Shown here piece after piece: positions 25,808 through 36,701 of a stretch of 38,312 bases of DNA. Under the pieces are notes generated by a model. It worked only from the letters and a program-made list of their open reading frames with translations, was not told where the DNA came from and did no database searches. Numbering within the stretch: the first letter of the stretch is position 1; each line of letters begins with the position of its first letter. The stretch is from the NCBI GenBank assembly GCA_012034075.1, contig JAAURD010000021.1, forward strand, positions 1-38,312, in the 5' to 3' direction. A program made the translations under genes and the position numbers. The DNA comes from Chloroflexaceae bacterium. GTDB lineage: Bacteria > Chloroflexota > Chloroflexia > Chloroflexales > Chloroflexaceae.

Positions 25808-26143
25808 CAGTATGGACTGTTCCTTTCTCTGTAATCATAGTGATCACCGCTAACATTCCTGCTTCATCCGTTTCAGTGCTCAACCCCGAGCCGTAGTGTC
25901 TGCAACTATGCGGCAACCATCTGTCTGTAGGATACCATACCATGGTGCTGCTGTAAAGCATCACCTTGCGGATTTGCGGATGTTAGTCACTGTCAAGCAG
26001 ACCAAACGCTGATGCTGCTGTAGGTACCAAACCGGATTTGGTATACGGCGGGTTCGCAGTCTGCTCTAGCCAGCTACAAGACGTCACTACGCATCAAATC
26101 AAAGCAGTTGAAGCACGAGTAAGCCAAAGCGCAAGCGACAGCG
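25808..26143. other. Intergenic spacer with a small hairpin
   Basis: No supported gene. TACCAAA (26025-26031) pairs with TTTGGTA (26037-26043) around CCGGA; its position 100 bases past the AHSA1-type stop makes it a weak candidate for that gene's terminator. The remaining text shows no coding pattern. Confidence 0.35.
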
Positions 26144-26635
26144 CTATGCCTTCACCAAGAGAGCAGCCATTTTATCGAGGCATTGTTCCATGCCCATTCT
26201 GGACAATTCCATCATCTCGCCCACCGGCCAGTCATATTCGGTGATGGTGATCTCGGTTGTGTGTGGTTCCAGTGCAGTGAAGGTGACCAGATGACGCTGA
26301 TTTTGTGGGAAGTCTGGCGGCATACCAACGGCTGTTGGGTCGATGGCATGCCCCTCTTCATCGGCCAGATTGTGAAGATAATCGATAGATTGCAGCGGCA
26401 CGATTGCACGGTAGTGCCAGGTGCTGTAGTGCGTGCCATATTCGGGAGAACTCATACAGACCAGCGATGTGCCACCTTCACGAAAATCCATGCGTGCCAA
26501 TGGTGACGTAAAGCCCATCGGCCCCCACCACTGACGCACAGCTTGTGACTCGCTCCAGGCATGCCAGACTGTCTGCACAGGTGCATGAAAAACACGTGTG
26601 ATTACCAGGTCCTGTCGGGTTGTTTCCATACTCAT
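26144..26635 (-). CDS. AHSA1/SRPBCC-family protein
   Basis: Full-length member (163 residues) of the Bet v1-like SRPBCC superfamily, activator-of-Hsp90-ATPase-1 (AHSA1) branch. Seen are VITRVFHAPVQTVWHAWSES, VRQWWGPMGFTSPLARMDFR, GGTSLVCMSSP, YRAIVPLQSIDYLHN, and the closing GMEQCLDKMAALL helix. These cytosolic proteins bind hydrophobic ligands; bacterial members are often stress-linked and next to ArsR-type regulators, none of which is present here. AAAGGAGG ten bases upstream of the ATG supports this start. A 12-bp palindrome (26661-26672) lies just upstream and may control the gene. Confidence 0.88.
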   Translation of the reverse strand: MSMETTRQDLVITRVFHAPVQTVWHAWSESQAVRQWWGPMGFTSPLARMDFREGGTSLVCMSSPEYGTHYSTWHYRAIVPLQSIDYLHNLADEEGHAIDPTAVGMPPDFPQNQRHLVTFTALEPHTTEITITEYDWPVGEMMELSRMGMEQCLDKMAALLVKA

Positions 26636-26660
26636 AGCCGATTTACCTCCTTTTCGGAAT

Positions 26661-26672
26661 GAACATATGTTC
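26661..26672. promoter_or_regulatory. Perfect 12-bp palindrome, operator-like
   Basis: GAACATATGTTC lies 26-37 bases before the AHSA1-type start codon. Its form GAAC-N4-GTTC matches the Gram-positive LexA/DinR core, but any dimeric repressor could bind it. No regulator gene is adjacent. Confidence 0.4.
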
Positions 26673-26766
26673 TGAATAAAGAATAGCCGATCAGCCTTGC
26701 TGTGTCAAATTCCCTTTGACATCAGGCTGCGCCGCTACAGATCTTCGCGATAGGAATGGTAGAAAG

Positions 26767-28137
26767 CTATCTGCTATCAGAGAGCAGTTCATCCAGCGTT
26801 GGCGAGGTGTATTGAAAGATATTGTCCCAGATATAGTCCATTACAGCATTAGCTTCCGAAAGTGGTAAAACGCGGTGGATTCCCTGGGTATCGGTTTGCA
26901 ACAGGGCAACATGGGTCATACCCGCATTACCGTCACTCTGGACCGGGCCAATTGGTGCTTGGAGCGCTTCCAGATTGCGCAGGGTTTTGCCAATATCAAA
27001 GTCAATCCGTGCATCAAGTCGTGTCTCCATCCACTGCTCAATCGCATTGTCAAGCGCTTCACGGCTCAGCCCCTGCTCGGCAATGAGCAGGTGGTAATAG
27101 ACCAGAATGATCTCTTTGCATTCTTCTTCTTCGGCCGCATCAATCAGGGTGTAGAGCACGCCTGCATTGGTTACCAGATTCTTAAAAAACAGCGTATCCG
27201 TTACTCTTTTGAGAAACTGTAATCGCTTATGTTTATAGCTGGTGTATTGCTTAAACGCAAATCCACCCAGGGTCATCCCAATGGTAAGTGCGGTAATCAG
27301 CACTGGCAGTACATTAGACATCGTTCGTTGATCTACGCTGAACCAGGCCGCTGCGTCTGTACCAAGGGTCACCAGCGCAATCACACCAGCAATAATCAGC
27401 AGGCTCGGCACAATTTTTATCAACAGTTGTGAGGCAGCTACCAGGGCCGGCACAATGAAGAGCAGACGATCTTTCCAGTTCATGCGTACTTTGACATTGG
27501 GGAAGAGGATCTCGAGATCACTGCGCGGAACATTTTTGTAGAGGTAGATATACATTTTGCCGGGCGTAAAGCTCAATTCTTCGATCTTGTGCTTGCGTGC
27601 CAGAAAATGGTCGGAATCTTTGAATTTGAGCAACAAGGCTACCCGTTCCAGGTTGTCGATTTCTATCTCAACTTTTTTGAACCCCCACTTTTTCACCGTA
27701 GCGGTCGTATAATTGTCACCGCGAAAGTAAAAGATCACATGCTCATAATCATCAAAATCAACCGAGGTCTTTAACGTAATCAGTGACTCGGAAGCAAACG
27801 CCCCTTGCAGATCATCAGACGAGAGCGGGGTATAGTTTGCTTGTTTGAGCACTTTTTCAAATGCCTGAACCAGTTGTTGTTCCATCTGCTGCTGAACTTC
27901 AGCCGTTGGGTTGTTTCGTATCCGCGTATCGATGTCGGGATTAAACGGGGTAAATGCATCTTTCAGGGTTTCGAGCAGTTTCTGTGATTGCACATGATAG
28001 TACGCTGAGAGGATGGTACAAAAGTCTTGAAACAGCGGGATTTGTTCAGGTGCCAGACGACCATCTTCGATGCAAATCTGGATAATATCTGCTCGACGAT
28101 AAGGGATAAACGCCTCACGATCAGCATAACTGGCCAC
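26767..28137 (-). CDS. DUF3754 (TMEM143-like) membrane protein
   Basis: The N-terminal signature DREAFIPYRRADIIQICIED, followed by FCTILSAYYHVQSQ and LKDAFTPFNPDIDTRIR, is that of DUF3754 proteins, related to the mitochondrial protein TMEM143; function unknown. A beta-rich middle part (HVIFYFRGDNYTTATVKKWG, KMYIYLYKNVPRSDLEILFP) precedes two hydrophobic segments (about LIKIVPSLLIIAGVIALVTL and SNVLPVLITALTIGMTLGGF), and a helical C-terminal domain follows. At 456 residues it appears complete. The start is GTG at 28137, with AGGAGATATT directly before it. Monocistronic; the upstream region is a repeat-rich spacer. Confidence 0.85.
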   Translation of the reverse strand: MASYADREAFIPYRRADIIQICIEDGRLAPEQIPLFQDFCTILSAYYHVQSQKLLETLKDAFTPFNPDIDTRIRNNPTAEVQQQMEQQLVQAFEKVLKQANYTPLSSDDLQGAFASESLITLKTSVDFDDYEHVIFYFRGDNYTTATVKKWGFKKVEIEIDNLERVALLLKFKDSDHFLARKHKIEELSFTPGKMYIYLYKNVPRSDLEILFPNVKVRMNWKDRLLFIVPALVAASQLLIKIVPSLLIIAGVIALVTLGTDAAAWFSVDQRTMSNVLPVLITALTIGMTLGGFAFKQYTSYKHKRLQFLKRVTDTLFFKNLVTNAGVLYTLIDAAEEEECKEIILVYYHLLIAEQGLSREALDNAIEQWMETRLDARIDFDIGKTLRNLEALQAPIGPVQSDGNAGMTHVALLQTDTQGIHRVLPLSEANAVMDYIWDNIFQYTSPTLDELLSDSR

Positions 28138-28431
28138 AATATCTCCTGATAGTTTTATCTATCAACTCACCCGATAGCTTACTATTGTACCAAAACGTTT
28201 ATACCGCGTCAACCTGGCGTCTGCTCTTTGCGCTATCCATCCTGCCCAATGGGGACCGCACCGCAATCTCCTGAATCCGTGCCAGCACCATTGGTAATGC
28301 CGTCTCTGGCTGATCAATCTGGGTCAAGCCAGCCAGCGCCAGCAGTTCCGGCCGGTCCAATCCCAGATCGATACGCGCCAACGAAGTTCATGCGCCCGCG
28401 TCCGGACTGCGTGCGGTCGTGCCCGACCGCT

Positions 28432-28455
28432 GTGCGGCTACAAGCCGCACCTACG
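28432..28455. repeat. Dispersed palindromic repeat, exact copy of 1161-1184
   Basis: The 24 bases are identical to 1161-1184 and form a hairpin with arms GTGCGGCT and AGCCGCAC around ACA. Two exact copies 27 kb apart point to a dispersed family. Confidence 0.8.
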
Positions 28456-28552
28456 ATTCGCTGCCCCATGTCAGCGCCAGGGGATGACACGGGGCCGGTA
28501 GCCAAACGACGCGCAGGATGCACTGGACGGCAGCAACACCAGCGAGCCGATC

Positions 28553-28644
28553 CCGCTGCCGACGCTGCCACGAAGCACCAATGCTCTTGATTCCAAAAAA
28601 AGCGTGCTGGCGCTTGCGGCTGCACGACCGCTGCCGACGCTGCC
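28553..28644. repeat. 17-bp direct repeat pair
   Basis: CCGCTGCCGACGCTGCC occurs at 28553-28569 and again at 28628-28644, separated by 58 bases of otherwise unrelated sequence. Confidence 0.75.
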
Positions 28645-28736
28645 GTGAGACAGCGCCAGTGTACCCTATGCACCACAAAGAAATGCGACTGAAGCGGCCA
28701 TGACCGAACCATGGTCTGAGTATCAATTGTCAACTG

Positions 28737-28764
28737 TCAATTATCCATTATCAATTATCCATTG
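28737..28764. repeat. AT-rich tandem repeat, 14 bp x 2
   Basis: TCAATTATCCATTA is followed directly by TCAATTATCCATTG, and a shorter related unit (TCAATTGTCAACTG) precedes it. It contrasts with the GC-rich surroundings and lies just downstream of the large cyclase gene. Confidence 0.7.
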
Positions 28765-28768
28765 AACC

Positions 28769-31700
28769 TCAAGCCAGGGCAAGTCCGGAAGTGATTCTCC
28801 ATGCCTGAACCAGCTTCACATCACGTTGCGCCTTCAGGTCCGTGAAAATCTGTTCCGCCTCGTTTGCCCGCGACCGCGCCTCATCGGAGTGTTGCATTGC
28901 CAGCGACAGCCGTGCAGCGGTAAAGATGGTTTTGCCTAGTTCATAGCGGCTGGTTATCTGTGCGAGGGTGCTGCGACTCGCTTCAAGCAAGCTGGTTGCC
29001 TGCGACCAGTCTTCACGCACCATTGCGATTTGACCCAGGACGCGCTGGGTGATCGCTTGCTCTTCAACCATCGTCAGCTCTTGTGCAATCTGCAGTGACT
29101 CAACTGCATAGTGGGATGCCTGTTCAAGGTTATCCAATGCCAGCGTTGCTTCGGCCGCCAGACGTAAAGCACATGGCAAAAAGTTGCGTGCATGGATCCG
29201 CTCTAGCGTCATCGCGCTTTCCACACAGAGCCGCCAGGCTTCTTGGAACTGGCCCTGCAGCAGGCAAATATAGCCACGATTGAAATTGGCGACTGCCACG
29301 CCCATTGCCGAGCCCATGCGCTGAAATTGTTCGAGGCTGTACTGGAAGAGTTCACTCGCCAGTGGTAGCAGACCGCGACAGGTCATCACCACAGCCAGGT
29401 TGTTCGATGTGCGGGCCATTTTCATGATATCGCCAATGCTCTCGCTCATCTGAAGGCTCTGTTCATAGTACCGGTGGGCGTCGCGCCAGCGCCCTGCTCG
29501 CCAGTATGAGCGTCCCAGATCATTGAGCACATCACTGAGCTGCGATGCATCGTTAATCTGCATCAGCAACACATGTGCCTGTTCCAGTGATTCGATACTG
29601 GAATGCAAATCGCCCTGTTCGCGCCAGCAATTGCCCATCAAGAGCAACGCCCGTGCCTGCTCAGAGTGGGCATCGATCCGGCGGGCACCGTCTAATCCCA
29701 GGCGAGCCCATTCGAGTGAACGAGCGTATTCGCCCTGACGTTGGTAAATGCTGGCGCCCAGCAAATAACAGCGCACCAGTTCTTCGTAGGCATCGGTGGT
29801 GGCATGGGCAATCCCACGTTCCAGCCACTTAAAAGCAAAATCATATTCGTCGCGTCGTTCATGCACCATAGCTAACAACCGATGCAAGCGAACAATCGAA
29901 ATAACCACCTGCGCATAGAGATTGATATGCGCCGATGTCAATGAAGCGAGTTGTGCAATAGCCTGGAGATAATGCTCCTGCGCCTGTTCTGCCTGGCCCA
30001 GCATTACATAAATATCGCCACATCGCTCGTAGACATCAGCCTTCTGTAAAAGAAGTCACCAGTCGGGTACACTGGGAGCGGTGCAAGCATCGTGTCATAC
30101 TGGCGGTCCTCCTGGAGACTGGGGTAGCGATCGCTGGTTTCGATAGCCTGCTGAAAGAGCTGCAATGCCTCCGCATGCGCATAGCGTTGCTGTGCTCGAA
30201 TACCGGCTTCATAGTAGTAGTGAAATGCCTGTTCCCATTCTTCCGCCATCAAGTAGTGGGTTGCCAGTGGTGCCATATATTCGCCCAGCCGGTGCGCAAA
30301 GAGCTGCTCCATATGTTGTGCAACACGGTGATGCAATTCACGTCGTTGGGCATAGAGCATGCCCTGGTAAATCACATCGTGAATCAGGGCATGCTGAAAA
30401 TAGAAGGTTGGTCGTTCCGCCTCATCATCGGCACGGATCAGTTGCGCCAGCACAAGGTGCTGTAAGTGCTCTTCAAACAAATCCGGGTGATCGGCGATAC
30501 TGGCGAGCAGCTCAATATCAAAACGGTTGCCCATGATCGATGCGATCTGCAATAACATGCGACAGGTATCGTCAAGCTGATCCAGACGCGACATAATCAA
30601 GCCCTCGATGCTGTTTGGTACCACCACCTGATCCAATGGGCGGGTGAGATACCAGCTACCGTTGGCATGGTGCGCCAGTGTACCCGAAGCAATCAGCGAG
30701 CGGACCAGTTCTTCGACAAAGAACGGGTTGCCCTGCGTTCGCTCAAGCAAGGGAAACATGTCGGCGGGTGGTTCGTGATTGAGCAGTCCAGAGAGCAAAT
30801 CAATACTCTGCTCAACCGAAAGCTCATCCAAAACGACCCGTGTTGTGAGCGGTAAGAGGCACCATGGTTCATCAATCGGCGGGCTGGGCCGATACGTCAT
30901 AAGCAACAGCAATGGCACCTGGCTGGCCTCTTGTGCCAGGCGGCCGATAATATGCAATGATGAAGCATCGGCCCACTGCAAATCATCGAACTGAATAATG
31001 AGTGGTCGTTTACGTGCAGCCCCAATCAACAATGCAACCACCAGCTCTTGCACCCGATCATGGCGTTGCTCAGCCGTTAACGATTGGGTCAGCGGCGTAT
31101 CGTGCAATGCCACACCAAGCACATCGGCTAGCAGTGGCGCAAACCGGGCAAGATGCGGGGCCAGTTGATCAACGCTCTCATCATATCCATCCATCGACTC
31201 GGCTGGCTCAAGTGAGAGATGATCGGTAATACGTGCAGTCGGTGCGTTACTGGGCAAAGATAACCAGGCATAGGAATTGAGGAGTGAACGTAAGACCAGA
31301 CGGATACCAATATAGGGAACATTTTGCTCATAACTATGACAATCACCACTGGATATGACCGAAAATTGCGGTGTCTTGCGGGCATTACTGCCGGGCAACA
31401 TGCTGGCCCGAACGAGATGACGCGTTACTTCGGCAACCATCCGCGTTTTGCCAATGCCCGCCTCGCCGACCAGGGCTATCGCACGCCCAATACCATTGAG
31501 CGCAGCCTTGCTTGCCTCAAGGAGTAACGCCATCTGGGCATCACGACCGATCAATGGTGATTGTTTTAAGCTGATGGTATACGATGAACGCCGACCATAC
31601 ACCGGTTCTTGCATCTGCACGGCTTGTGAAGGGATAATCGCCTCGCTGATCCCTTTCAGTACGAGTGGCTGGTGATCAACCACCAGCACCTGATGTTCGA

Positions 31701-33111
31701 CTGCCTGGCGTGTACTCGGTGCAATCAACACCATACGCTCGCTGGCAGCATCCATCAGGCGGGCCGACAGGTTCACCGCCGGGCCAATCACCGTGTATTC
31801 ATAACGTTGTGCTCCACCGACCCGACCCGCAAAGACCGATCCCGAGCCAACGCCAACACGGTGCTGCAACCGTTGCCCATGATGTGGCGTCAGACCATAT
31901 TCAGCCAGCAGCGTCTTGATTTCAGCATTAGCCTCCGTTAATACTTCTTCGAGCTCAAGCGCACAGCGTACCGCACGCATGGGATCATCTTCGTGCATCG
32001 TAGGTGCCCCAAAGAGTGCCATCAGTTGATTGCCATTGGTGCTAATATCGACCTTATTCACAATACCGTCATAATGATGCACCATCTGCTGTACACGACG
32101 GTAATAGGCATTTAACAGACGAGCACCTAACTGGGCATCGGGCACATGGGCAAGAATCTGGCGAACGTCGTAGAAATTGACAAAAAAGACGCTGACACTG
32201 CGAAACTCACCAACATCGCTTGTTGAGGGCCAGAGAAAACGACGCGGAATGCCTCGGATAAGATAGGGCTGCAGGGCTGCGAGTTGATTTTCGAGGCGTT
32301 CTATGATCCGTTGGAACGCCTGTTCATTGAGCGGCATCGTTTCTGGGGAGGTAAGCCCCGCGAATGAATCACGCGGAATCAGTGCATGCGATGGACTGTC
32401 ATCGGGTAAGGCTACGATACGGAAGAATGCACGAGCGCGTGCCTCTAATTGCGCTTTGGGTAACAGCGCCGCTGTCTGTGCCGAGACGACGACTTCACCA
32501 GGATGTGCCAGTTGTTCCGCTTCCGCCACAAGTCCCACTTCTGTGCCACTTATGATGAGTTCAATATGACTGCGGTCACCCACCTCTGCTACAAAAATCT
32601 CTCCACTGTGGATGCCAATATGGAGTTGCAGTGGAACAAAACCCGAAGGCGTAGCAACATGGGTGAATGCGATCATCCGTTGCTGCATCGCCAGAGCCGC
32701 GTGTGCGGCTGCCTCAGCTGCCTGGTTATCGTTGGTGCGTTCCGCATCAAAGAACGCCAGCAGACTATCACCGCCAAACTTCAGCAACTCGCCACCGCAG
32801 GCCACAACCTGCTCAACCAGTTCTTTAAACAGCTGGTTCAGAATGGCGCTAATCTCTTCAGCGCCCTGGCGACCCAGGATGCTCAGCTGTTTGGAAAGGG
32901 CCGTAAAGCCACTAAGATCCGCCGAGAGAATACTGCCACGCCAAAAATGACCTCTTATGCGGCCTGGTTTAGGTTGGGCCAACTGGAGTTGCACGAACCG
33001 CTCTGGAATATAGGCCATACAACTGGCTATTGCTTGTCGCAATTCTCCAATTTGTGCCAACATATCCACAAATTCCATCTCTGTGCCTATAGTCGTCTGC
33101 TTTGATATCAT
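28769..33111 (-). CDS. Soluble-adenylyl-cyclase-like protein: two cyclase domains, ATPase, TPR (one frameshift)
   Basis: Two class III cyclase domains lead. The first (about residues 55-235) has both metal-binding Asp, D65 in ILSADLSGFT and D115 in GGDSLLAFF, but lacks the Asn/Arg pair. The second (about 300-465) lacks the Asp residues (VNFYD, NGNQL) but has K353 (VNKVD), T440 (EYTVIG), N447 and R451 (VNLSARL). Together they make one active site, as in mammalian sAC, and K/T at the base-binding positions favours ATP. A STAND-type ATPase follows (Walker A GEAGIGKT 549-556; Walker B IIQFDDLQWAD), then TPR-like helices to the end. The apparent stop at 30004 is caused by a shift near 30050; one added C joins it to KADVYERCGDIYVMLGQAEQ of the next frame, giving 1447 residues. 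It probably makes cAMP under control of the ATPase/TPR part. SD-like GAAGGT precedes the ATG. Confidence 0.85.
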
Positions 33112-33375
33112 GATAGACCTTCGCGTCGTCTGAATGTCTGCAACATAAACGTCGGGAGTATACGATATCCGGTCCGTTTTGCTTCTGCCTCTTCTACTTT
33201 ACCATGATTGTTTGCCAAAAAGCATGATCTATCACCGATAATTCCCCAAAGATTAACTGATGTTTCAACCTCCGTTTGAAGGGCGTCGTCAGATCTCCGC
33301 TCAATCGCTGCGACATGTCTGTTATACAGAAAAACCGCAGACTCTCTTCTGACAGCACAAACGATGGGAGCGGAG

Positions 33376-33921
33376 TTATTTCACAATCGGCAAAATCGCC
33401 TTAAACGCCGGACCTTGTGCCACTCGGAGCAACTCAAAGAGCGCCATCTCGGTACTGCTCAAATACACGCCAGCATTCCCCAATCGCTCTAGGCCAATCT
33501 GCCGATTCTGCTCTGTGCGTGATGATACCGCATCAACTACCAGGTCTACGGTATATTCGTGGTGCAGCAGATCCAATGCTGTCTGATAGATACAAACATG
33601 CGTCTCAATGCCAGCCAGCAACACCCGACGCCGGCGAGTTGCCCTAAGCTCTTGCACAAACGCTTCATCACCATAGCAACTAAAGCTCATTTTATTGATA
33701 GGGGTTACATCTGGCATCCATTCGAGCAGTTCGGGCAAGGTGGGACCTAGCTTTTCACGATTCTGCTCGGTCAACATAATCGGGAGATCGAGTGCCCGTG
33801 CTCCCCGGATCAGCTTTGTCAGATTCTGCAAAAGCTCTTTCTTCTGATACATAGCCTGGGCCAGGTTGCCCTGTACATCTACCACAACCAGTACCGTTGT
33901 TTCAATATGCAAGCGATGCAA
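33376..33921 (-). CDS. Isochorismatase-like cysteine hydrolase
   Basis: The catalytic triad of the family is visible: Asp15 in VLVVVDVQGN, Lys in TPINKMSFSCYGDEAF and Cys in LLAGIETHVCIYQTALDLL, with the cis-peptide region AGIETHV before the Cys. Members hydrolyse amides or vinyl ethers (nicotinamidase-, carbamoylsarcosine- and isochorismate-type reactions); the YcaC/isochorismatase-domain 1-like pattern here does not fix the substrate. I chose a TTG start at 33921, because AAGGAGGA lies seven bases upstream and the family N-terminus begins there; the longer frame up to 34194 is low-complexity and has no site. That gives 181 residues, normal for the family. Monocistronic. Confidence 0.87.
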   Translation of the reverse strand: MHRLHIETTVLVVVDVQGNLAQAMYQKKELLQNLTKLIRGARALDLPIMLTEQNREKLGPTLPELLEWMPDVTPINKMSFSCYGDEAFVQELRATRRRRVLLAGIETHVCIYQTALDLLHHEYTVDLVVDAVSSRTEQNRQIGLERLGNAGVYLSSTEMALFELLRVAQGPAFKAILPIVK

Positions 33922-34177
33922 TGCATTCCTCCTTATTGCTTGCTCCCCATGGCCTATCACAAGATGCTGCTGCCGTGGCATATGGTGTTGGCAGGTACAG
34001 CACACTGCACCTCGACGAGCTGTTGATCCTGGTAATGGGGAGCTAACGATAGACGGGTGATCTTCTGGTAATCCTGCTTTCAGCTCTCTGTTGATGCAGA
34101 ACTTCAACAGTGTATACCGTCCATTATACCTGTAACAGCAGAAAATATGAACATCCTTCGCCCATGTTTCGTCTGAA

Positions 34178-34206
34178 TTGATGATGCAAAGCATAAATCA
34201 TATGGT
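34178..34206 (+). promoter_or_regulatory. Candidate promoter of the glycosyltransferase gene
   Basis: TTGATG (34178-34183), a 17-base spacer and TATGGT (34201-34206). Transcription would start close to 34213, so the message would have little or no leader before the ATG at 34213 or 34225. Confidence 0.5.
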
Positions 34207-34224
34207 TATGGTATGATATGCAGC

Positions 34225-36490
34225 ATGAGACGAATCATAACACTTCTTCTGCTCTGTGCTGGCTTGATCGTTGTTGCGCTGGGCATTCACCGTCCTATCT
34301 GGAACGTGACGGTGGATATTGGCAACGAAGGAACGTTTATCTACCAAGGCGAGACCAGCACCTTTCAAAACTTCTTTGTCTTTCATGCGGTTGAGATGGA
34401 TGGCTCGCGCAGTTTTCGCTGGACCAGCGAACGCGGCAGCCTGACGATCCCCTGGGCCTTGCACCAGCAACCGCTGACGCTTCGCTGGCGTCTGCGGCTG
34501 TCGGCTCGATGGCAGCAGTATCCCGGTCAACCTGTTGCTGAACAACCAGCCGATCACGACCTTTCAGGCGGGTGCACACTGGCGCCGGTATACCATTCAG
34601 GTGCCGCAGCAGCTGACCCATCCGGAGCATGGCTTGATGATTGAACTCCGCGCCCCCGTCCAGAAGGATGCTTACGAGCGGGAACTGGGCGTTGCAGTTG
34701 ATCAGGTCGCGCTCTGGCAAACCCAGCCCCAGCCGCTGACTGGCCCGTGGAGTCTGCTCCTGGTGATGGCGGCCATTGTGCTGCTTGTCTGGCAAGGACG
34801 CCCGTTGCTGCAACCGTTGGTGCTTGCCAGTAGCTGGTTGCTGGTGTTGCTGCTCTATCAGCCGCAATTTTTGCCCGACTGGCTGCTCGCTGCGCTGCTG
34901 GTGCTGTCGCTGCTGGCACTCTGGCAGTGGCTACCCTTTCCCGCACAAGAGACGGTACCACGACTCTGGGGTCTCCCGATGCGACCACTTCTGTGGCTGC
35001 TGGCGACGTTTATTGCGCTCTGGCTGGTGCTCAGCCACCAGATGCTGGGGCACTGGGTTATTGACGATGCTTTTATCTCGTTTCGCTATGCCTACAACCT
35101 GGTGCGTGGTGATGGTCTGGTCTTTAATCCCGGTGAAGCGGTGGAGGGCTATACCAACTTTCTGTGGACGGTGCTGATTGCTGGTGCGATGGCCCTTGGG
35201 GGCGATCCGGTGACTGTTGCGGCGGTGCTGACGATGCTGCTGGCCGTTGCTATTGTGATCCTCACCGCACGGCTGGCGGCTGAGTTGGTCGGGCCGCTGT
35301 GGGCCTGGCTGGCGCCCCTGCCCCTGCTGATCAGCGGGCCGTTTTTGCTCTATACGACCCGTGGCAGCGGTATGGAGACGGCCCTGTTTACCATGCTGGT
35401 GCTGGCGAGCCTGCTGGCCCTGGTACACAACTTTTGGATGCTGGCTGGTTGGTTGGTAGCGCTTACGACGATGACCCGTCCCGATGGCATCTTGCTGGTT
35501 GTTGTGGGGGGATTGTATGCGCTGGCCCATATGCCGCGTGCCAGTTTGCTCCAACCGTACCGTCTTTTGCATCCACGTCATTCGGCGGCGATGCGTTATA
35601 GCCTGACATTTTTCGCGCTCTATCTGCCCTACTTCCTCTGGCGTTGGAGCTATTATGGCTATCTCTTGCCCAATACCTTTTATGCCAAAGTGGGTGGGAC
35701 ACAAGAGCAGTTTGCCCGTGGCCTGGGCTATCTCTGGGAATCGAGCGTCAATGACCTGCTGTTGCCACTGGCCCTGCTGGGCTTGTTGCTGGGCTGTTGG
35801 GCCTGGCTCGGTATTTGTCCTGGCACCCGCTGGCCCATCGTGGTATTGCTTGCCAGCTCCATTGGTCTGGTCTCTTTCTATATTGTAGGGGTAGGCGGCG
35901 ATTGGATGCCCGAAGCACGTTTTCTGGTGCCGGTCTTTCCGCTGATGCCTATTCTGGCGGTGTGGGCGCTGGCTGGTCTGATGCAGCATTCGGCACGCTG
36001 GTTGCCGCTAACGGCTGGTGTGGGGATAGTGTTGGTGCTGCTGTTGCTGCCACGCCTGCCGGAAACGACCAGCCATACCACGTCGCCTATCTGGACGCAA
36101 AACTATGCGGTGCGGCGGCAGCGTGAAGTGGGCCGGTGGATGCGCGAACATACCCCGCCCGATGCATTGATGGCAACGGCTGTGGCGGGGGCCATCCCCT
36201 ATTATGCCGACCGTCCGACGCTTGATATTCTGGGATTGACCGATGAGCATATTGCCCATCTGCCCGAAATCAATCTGGACACTGGGCGGGCCGGACATGA
36301 GAAGACCGACCTGGATTATGCGCTCCAGCAACGACCGGAACTCATCCCCTATCGTGGTTCTGATCTCTTCTGGGGGCATCCCGTCTTCCAGGCCAACTAT
36401 CAACTGAAGAACTTTCCGGGGCCAGAGGGGCATGGTGTGCGAATGTATGTACGCAAGGATGTGTTGTCGTGGTTTGGGCAGCAACCGTAA
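34225..36490 (+). CDS. GT-C type membrane glycosyltransferase (one frameshift)
   Basis: An integral membrane protein with an N-terminal anchor ([20 protein letters not shown]), an outside beta-rich domain, and then about ten further hydrophobic helices. After the third comes the GT-C signature [20 protein letters not shown] then [15 protein letters not shown], with the acidic pair after the first loop expected to bind the polyprenyl-linked sugar donor. A C-terminal loop ([20 protein letters not shown]) is also shared by this family of bacterial cell-surface mannosyl- or arabinosyl-type transferases. The frame changes near 34508 (GCTCGATGGC); one base removed or two added gives continuous ...[22 protein letters not shown] and about 754 residues. 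It has no neighbouring glycan genes, so the acceptor is unknown. The start ATG 34225 (or 34213) follows a promoter with almost no leader. Confidence 0.82.
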
Positions 36491-36499
36491 GCGCGATGG

Positions 36500-36700
36500 G
36501 CCTGCGCTCCTCACCCCTGACCCTTCTCCCACAAGGGGAGAGGGAAGGATGGGCGCTCCACGAGACGCCTTCCCGTATGAGCGCTCCAGGTGTGGCTTGC
36601 CAGCCGCATGCGGGCGAGACGCCCCGATCCAAACTCCCTTCTCCCCTTATGGGAGAAGGGCCGTGGATGAGGGGAGCGGGCGAGACGCCTGTACTCCCGA
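36500..36700. repeat. GC-rich palindromic repeats between convergent genes
   Basis: The perfect hairpin CCCTTCTCCC (36636-36645) / GGGAGAAGGG (36651-36660) sits next to a weaker inverted copy at 36520-36543 (CCCTTCTCCC ... GGGGAGAGGG). GCGGGCGAGACGCC occurs twice (about 36610 and 36677). The 'CTCACCCCTGACCCTTCTCCC' style recurs in the clusters at 1020 and 23577. It can form transcript ends for both flanking genes. Confidence 0.65.
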
Positions 36701-36701
36701 A

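Larger units (their letters stand above)
28138..28768. other. Long repeat-rich intergenic region
   Basis: No gene with family features. A 61-codon open frame on the minus strand (28199-28381; contains LALAGLTQIDQPETALPMVL) might be the remnant of a lost gene but has no ribosome site or known motif. The remainder is repeats: hairpin GCGGTCG (about 28414), the 24-base copy 28432-28455 of bases 1161-1184, a 17-base direct repeat at 28553-28569 and 28628-28644, and the AT-rich tandem repeat at 28737-28764. Confidence 0.5.

Noticed and set aside
28199-28381. A 60-residue minus-strand peptide in the repeat-rich spacer
   Set aside because: It reads protein-like in part but has no ribosome site, motif or neighbour support, so it is noted only in the spacer entry.
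28737-28764. CRISPR-like repeat
   Set aside because: Only two directly adjoining 14-base units without spacers; no cas genes. No CRISPR array was found anywhere in the window.
34931-35989. A 352-codon minus-strand open frame
   Set aside because: Antisense to the GT-C membrane helices; its composition (very rich in Gln, His and Arg) is that of complemented hydrophobic codons.
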